A stretch of DNA of 64,000 nucleotides, taken from the NCBI GenBank assembly GCA_039725955.1, contig CP091034.1:3534001-3598000 (forward strand), given 5' to 3'. The translations under genes and the position numbers were made by a program. Position 1 is the first letter of the stretch, and each line of letters starts with the position of its first letter. A model generated the notes under the pieces. It worked only from the letters and a program-made list of their open reading frames with translations, was not told the DNA's origin and searched no databases. Source of the stretch: Sinorhizobium sp. B11. GTDB taxonomy: Bacteria; Pseudomonadota; Alphaproteobacteria; Rhizobiales; Rhizobiaceae. Below, in pieces: positions 62,890 to 64,000 of this stretch.

Positions 62890-63968
62890 CGCTTCCTCCC
62901 CGATTCCAGCCGCGCTACGCCGAGATCGGTCAGCGCGTTGAGAAGCACGAAGGAGGCGCCGACCACAAGCGTCGCCCCGAGGATCGCCGGCATGTCGCCG
63001 GCAAACATCGCCGTCGTCAGGTAACGGCCGATGCCTGGCCAGGCAAAGACGGTCTCTGTCAGCACCGCACCCTCCAGCAGGCTGGCGTAGGAAAGGGCGA
63101 TGACGGTCAACAACGTGCCGGAGACATTCGGCAGGATATGGACGAAGACAATGCGGCGGAGACTTGCGCCCTTGGCCCGCGCGGTCGTCACATATTCCTG
63201 CCCGAGTTCGGTGAGGATCGCAGCGCGCGTCAGCCGCGAAATTGCAGCAAGAGCGTGGAAGGCAAGCACGATCGCCGGCAGCGCCAAATGCGCCAGCGCA
63301 TCGCGAAAGGCGCCCGCCTTGCCCGATATCCACGTATCAACAAGCGCAAAGCCGGTGACCGATTTGACCGTATATTGGAAGACGACATCGGCTCTGCCCG
63401 GCCCCGGCGCCCAGTGCAGCCGCGCGTAAAACAGGAGCAGCATCAGCAGGCCGAGCCAGAAGATCGGCACGGAGTATCCGAAAAGCGAGACGAAACGAGC
63501 AAGCCCGTCCACCCACGTCCCCTGCCGCATGGCGGCGGTTATGCCGAGCGCCAATCCTACGCCGGCACCAAGGATGATCGCCGCCGTCGCAAGCTCTATC
63601 GTCGCCGGAAAAGTCCGGGCAATGTCCTTCGCCACCGGCTGGCCGGTCGAGATCGACTGCCCGAAATTGCCGGATAGTGCCGTCTCGACATAGCGGAAAA
63701 ATTGCACCGGCAGCGGCTGATCCAGGCCAAGCTCCAGCCGCGCCTGCTCATAGGTGGACTGGCTGGCATGGTCGCCGACAAGCTGCAGCGCCGGATCGAT
63801 CGGCGACAACCGCGTCATCGCAAAGGTTACCAGCGCCAGCCCGAAGAGTGTCAGCGCAAATGACCACAGCCACTTCGAAAGCGGCCAGACGAACGACAAC
63901 TCCCGCCAGCTGTTGCGCTGGCGGGAGTTGGTCATGTCGGCATTATCAGGCACTGCCGTCTGCGGCAC
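62886..63968 (-). CDS. ABC permease of second Opp/Dpp-type system (DppB type)
   Basis: This 360-aa permease has a charged N-terminus, the first membrane segment at about residues 34-52 and the usual OppB periplasmic part (RLSPIDPALQLVGDHASQSTYEQARLELGLDQPLPVQF). The EAA loop LTELGQEYVTTARAKGASLRRIVFVHILPNV is present. A GTG at 63968, directly after the stop of the binding-protein gene, is the likely start; an ATG at 63935 (MTNSRQRNS) is the alternative. Confidence 0.9.
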   Translation of the reverse strand: MPQTAVPDNADMTNSRQRNSWRELSFVWPLSKWLWSFALTLFGLALVTFAMTRLSPIDPALQLVGDHASQSTYEQARLELGLDQPLPVQFFRYVETALSGNFGQSISTGQPVAKDIARTFPATIELATAAIILGAGVGLALGITAAMRQGTWVDGLARFVSLFGYSVPIFWLGLLMLLLFYARLHWAPGPGRADVVFQYTVKSVTGFALVDTWISGKAGAFRDALAHLALPAIVLAFHALAAISRLTRAAILTELGQEYVTTARAKGASLRRIVFVHILPNVSGTLLTVIALSYASLLEGAVLTETVFAWPGIGRYLTTAMFAGDMPAILGATLVVGASFVLLNALTDLGVARLESGRKR

Positions 63969-64000
63969 TTATTTCGCTACCTTGTCGTAATAGACCTGGT
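63969..64000 (-). CDS. C-terminal end of a solute-binding protein, cut by the right edge
   Basis: The last codons on the minus strand read QVYYDKVAK and then a TAA at 63971-63969. YYDKVAK is a usual C-terminal end of family-5 solute-binding proteins. The next gene is the DppB-type permease with no gap, which is the expected order. Only ten residues are in the window. Confidence 0.6.
   Translation of the reverse strand, partial: QVYYDKVAK

Overview
The window reads as chromosomal DNA of an alphaproteobacterium of the Rhizobiaceae (Rhizobium/Agrobacterium-like). It is GC-rich and uses GTG/TTG starts freely. It carries the CtrA cell-cycle set (sciP, ctrA, chpT, a DUF1134/eipA-type gene), an rpoH1-type heat-shock sigma factor, many solute transporters and efflux systems, and GANTC (CcrM) sites in front of ctrA. 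No tRNA, rRNA, insertion sequence, phage gene or CRISPR array was seen.

Layout. 1-5.3 kb is the cell-cycle block: the start of an unidentified minus-strand gene at the left edge, sciP, a PqiA-like membrane protein, a small GNAT, fliJ, ctrA, a single-domain receiver, chpT and an eipA-like envelope gene. CtrA-box-like sequences lie before sciP, before ctrA and between chpT and eipA. 5.4-14.1 kb is mostly core: a coiled-coil membrane protein, a TrmH-type rRNA/tRNA methyltransferase, rluD, an entericidin-like lipoprotein, rpoH, a 793-aa acidic single-pass membrane protein and purA. 14.2-21 kb holds a DMT transporter, a GNAT, two small KTSC-domain proteins flanking a convergent pair of membrane-anchored unknowns (one a degenerate nuclease-like domain), and a PAS-GGDEF-EAL protein.

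21.1-45.2 kb is accessory metabolism and detoxification: a sugar-acid dehydratase overlapping a beta-hydroxyacid dehydrogenase, an RND efflux operon led by an alpha/beta-hydrolase lacking its catalytic serine and divergent from a LysR gene, two short-chain dehydrogenases with their own divergent LysR, 3-methyladenine glycosylase, a marR-emrA-emrB operon, a second RND operon, a PPP-type phosphatase, an SfnB-like flavoprotein and an Rrf2 regulator with a palindromic candidate operator.

45.4-60.4 kb is a carbohydrate locus and the most interesting part. It has an SDR, a hydroxypyruvate-isomerase-family gene and a LacI repressor. These are followed by a co-oriented run of an Opp-type (family 5) solute-binding protein, a GHL6/GH42-like glycosidase-type protein, two permeases, a fused double ATPase, a second hydroxypyruvate-isomerase-family protein, a tartronate-semialdehyde-reductase-family protein and a GH42 beta-galactosidase. 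The gene set suggests import of a galactoside-like compound, cytoplasmic cleavage, and conversion of a short-chain oxo acid to a glycerate-type product. The substrate is not identifiable from sequence. 60.5-64 kb is a second, oppositely oriented Opp/Dpp-type ABC operon that runs off the right edge. A Rhizobiales-type palindromic repeat occurs twice (44.6 and 60.4 kb).
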